This document shows positions 41,238 to 41,464 of a stretch of DNA of 41,464 nt, in pieces. The stretch lies in assembly GCA_027490555.1 (NCBI GenBank), contig JAIXXW010000300.1:1-41464 (forward strand), given 5' to 3'. The notes beneath the pieces were generated by a model. It made no database searches. It saw nothing but the letters and a program-made list of their open reading frames with translations, and was not told the DNA's origin. Made by a program: the position numbers and the translations under genes. How positions within the stretch are numbered: position 1 is the stretch's first letter; each line of letters begins with the position of its first letter. The stretch is from Comamonadaceae bacterium (lineage in GTDB: Bacteria; Pseudomonadota; Gammaproteobacteria; Burkholderiales; Burkholderiaceae_C).

Positions 41238-41464
41238 ATGCCGCACCAACCCGCCTCTGCCGCGCTGTCCCGTTTTCGGGTGATCGATTTGACCCAGGTG
41301 CGCGCCGGCCCCACGGCTTGCCGCCAACTGGCCGATTGGGGGGCGGACGTGGTGCAGGTGCAGATGCCCGAGCACATGCGCGGCGACGACACCCTGGGTG
41401 GGCAAGAGGGCTCGGACTACCAGTACACCCACCGCAACAAGCGCTCGATCACCCTCAACCTGAA
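41238..41464 (+). CDS. CaiB/BaiF (class III) CoA-transferase, N-terminal part
   Basis: The first 75 codons are in the window, and the gene runs off the right edge. Residues FRVIDLTQVRAGPTACRQLA, then DWGADVVQVQMPE, and YTHRNKRSITLNL match the N-terminal Rossmann-like part of class III CoA-transferases, where typical members read V-L-D-x-T-x-V-x-A-G-P and ADWGADVIKVE, then N-R-N-K-R-S-I-x-L-x-L. Such enzymes move CoA between acyl-CoA and a carboxylic acid. The start is the ATG at 41238-41240, and the ribosome site is weak. The gene is divergent from gntR, which probably controls it. The acid it acts on cannot be told from this fragment. Confidence 0.9.
   Translation, partial: MPHQPASAALSRFRVIDLTQVRAGPTACRQLADWGADVVQVQMPEHMRGDDTLGGQEGSDYQYTHRNKRSITLNL

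Overview
The window looks like a chromosomal segment of a betaproteobacterium, probably Burkholderiales/Comamonadaceae-like. This is inferred from the moderately high G+C codon usage and the kinds of proteins present (GntR-FCD regulator beside a CaiB/BaiF CoA-transferase, TolC/HlyD/two-partner secretion proteins); no rRNA or other taxonomic marker is present. I see no tRNA, rRNA, insertion sequence, integrase or CRISPR array.

Layout. Positions 1-119 hold the last 38 codons of a type I secretion HlyD-type adaptor. At 126-827 on the minus strand is an OmpR-type response regulator, divergent from everything that follows. From 976 to 39528 there are nine consecutive plus-strand genes with no gap longer than 74 bases and three 4-base start/stop overlaps, closed by hairpins at 39540-39604. 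This reads as one operon of about 38.5 kb. It encodes, in order: an AMIN-TolC fusion outer-membrane channel; a giant 6856-residue protein (LEPR-XLL motif, DUF4347, acidic repeats, EF-hand loops, RTX/beta-roll array, VCBS-like domains); a small DUF3467 protein; a GAF-like/membrane/HlyD protein; a PqqD-like/M50 metallopeptidase/HlyD protein; a shortened SecA-like ATPase; a small periplasmic adaptor; a TpsB (ShlB/FhaC-type) transporter; and a 2096-residue TpsA filamentous-hemagglutinin-type protein.

How they may work together. The operon carries three HlyD-like adaptor modules and a TolC channel but no ABC or RND pump. Its only recognisable motor is the SecA-like ATPase. The giant protein has no ordinary signal peptide, only a basic N-terminus ending in the LEPR-XLL motif. 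My main hypothesis is a dedicated export system for the giant surface protein: SecA-like motor, inner-membrane M50/HlyD and GAF/HlyD proteins, and AMIN-TolC exit. It is co-expressed with a two-partner secretion adhesin. The competing hypothesis is that the type I system whose HlyD ends at position 119 exports the giant protein.

Right flank. After the operon come a small two-helix membrane protein (minus strand), a small cysteine-containing protein (plus strand), a GntR/FCD regulator (minus strand) and the start of a class III CoA-transferase (plus strand). The last two are divergent, and the space between them contains a clear operator-like inverted repeat.
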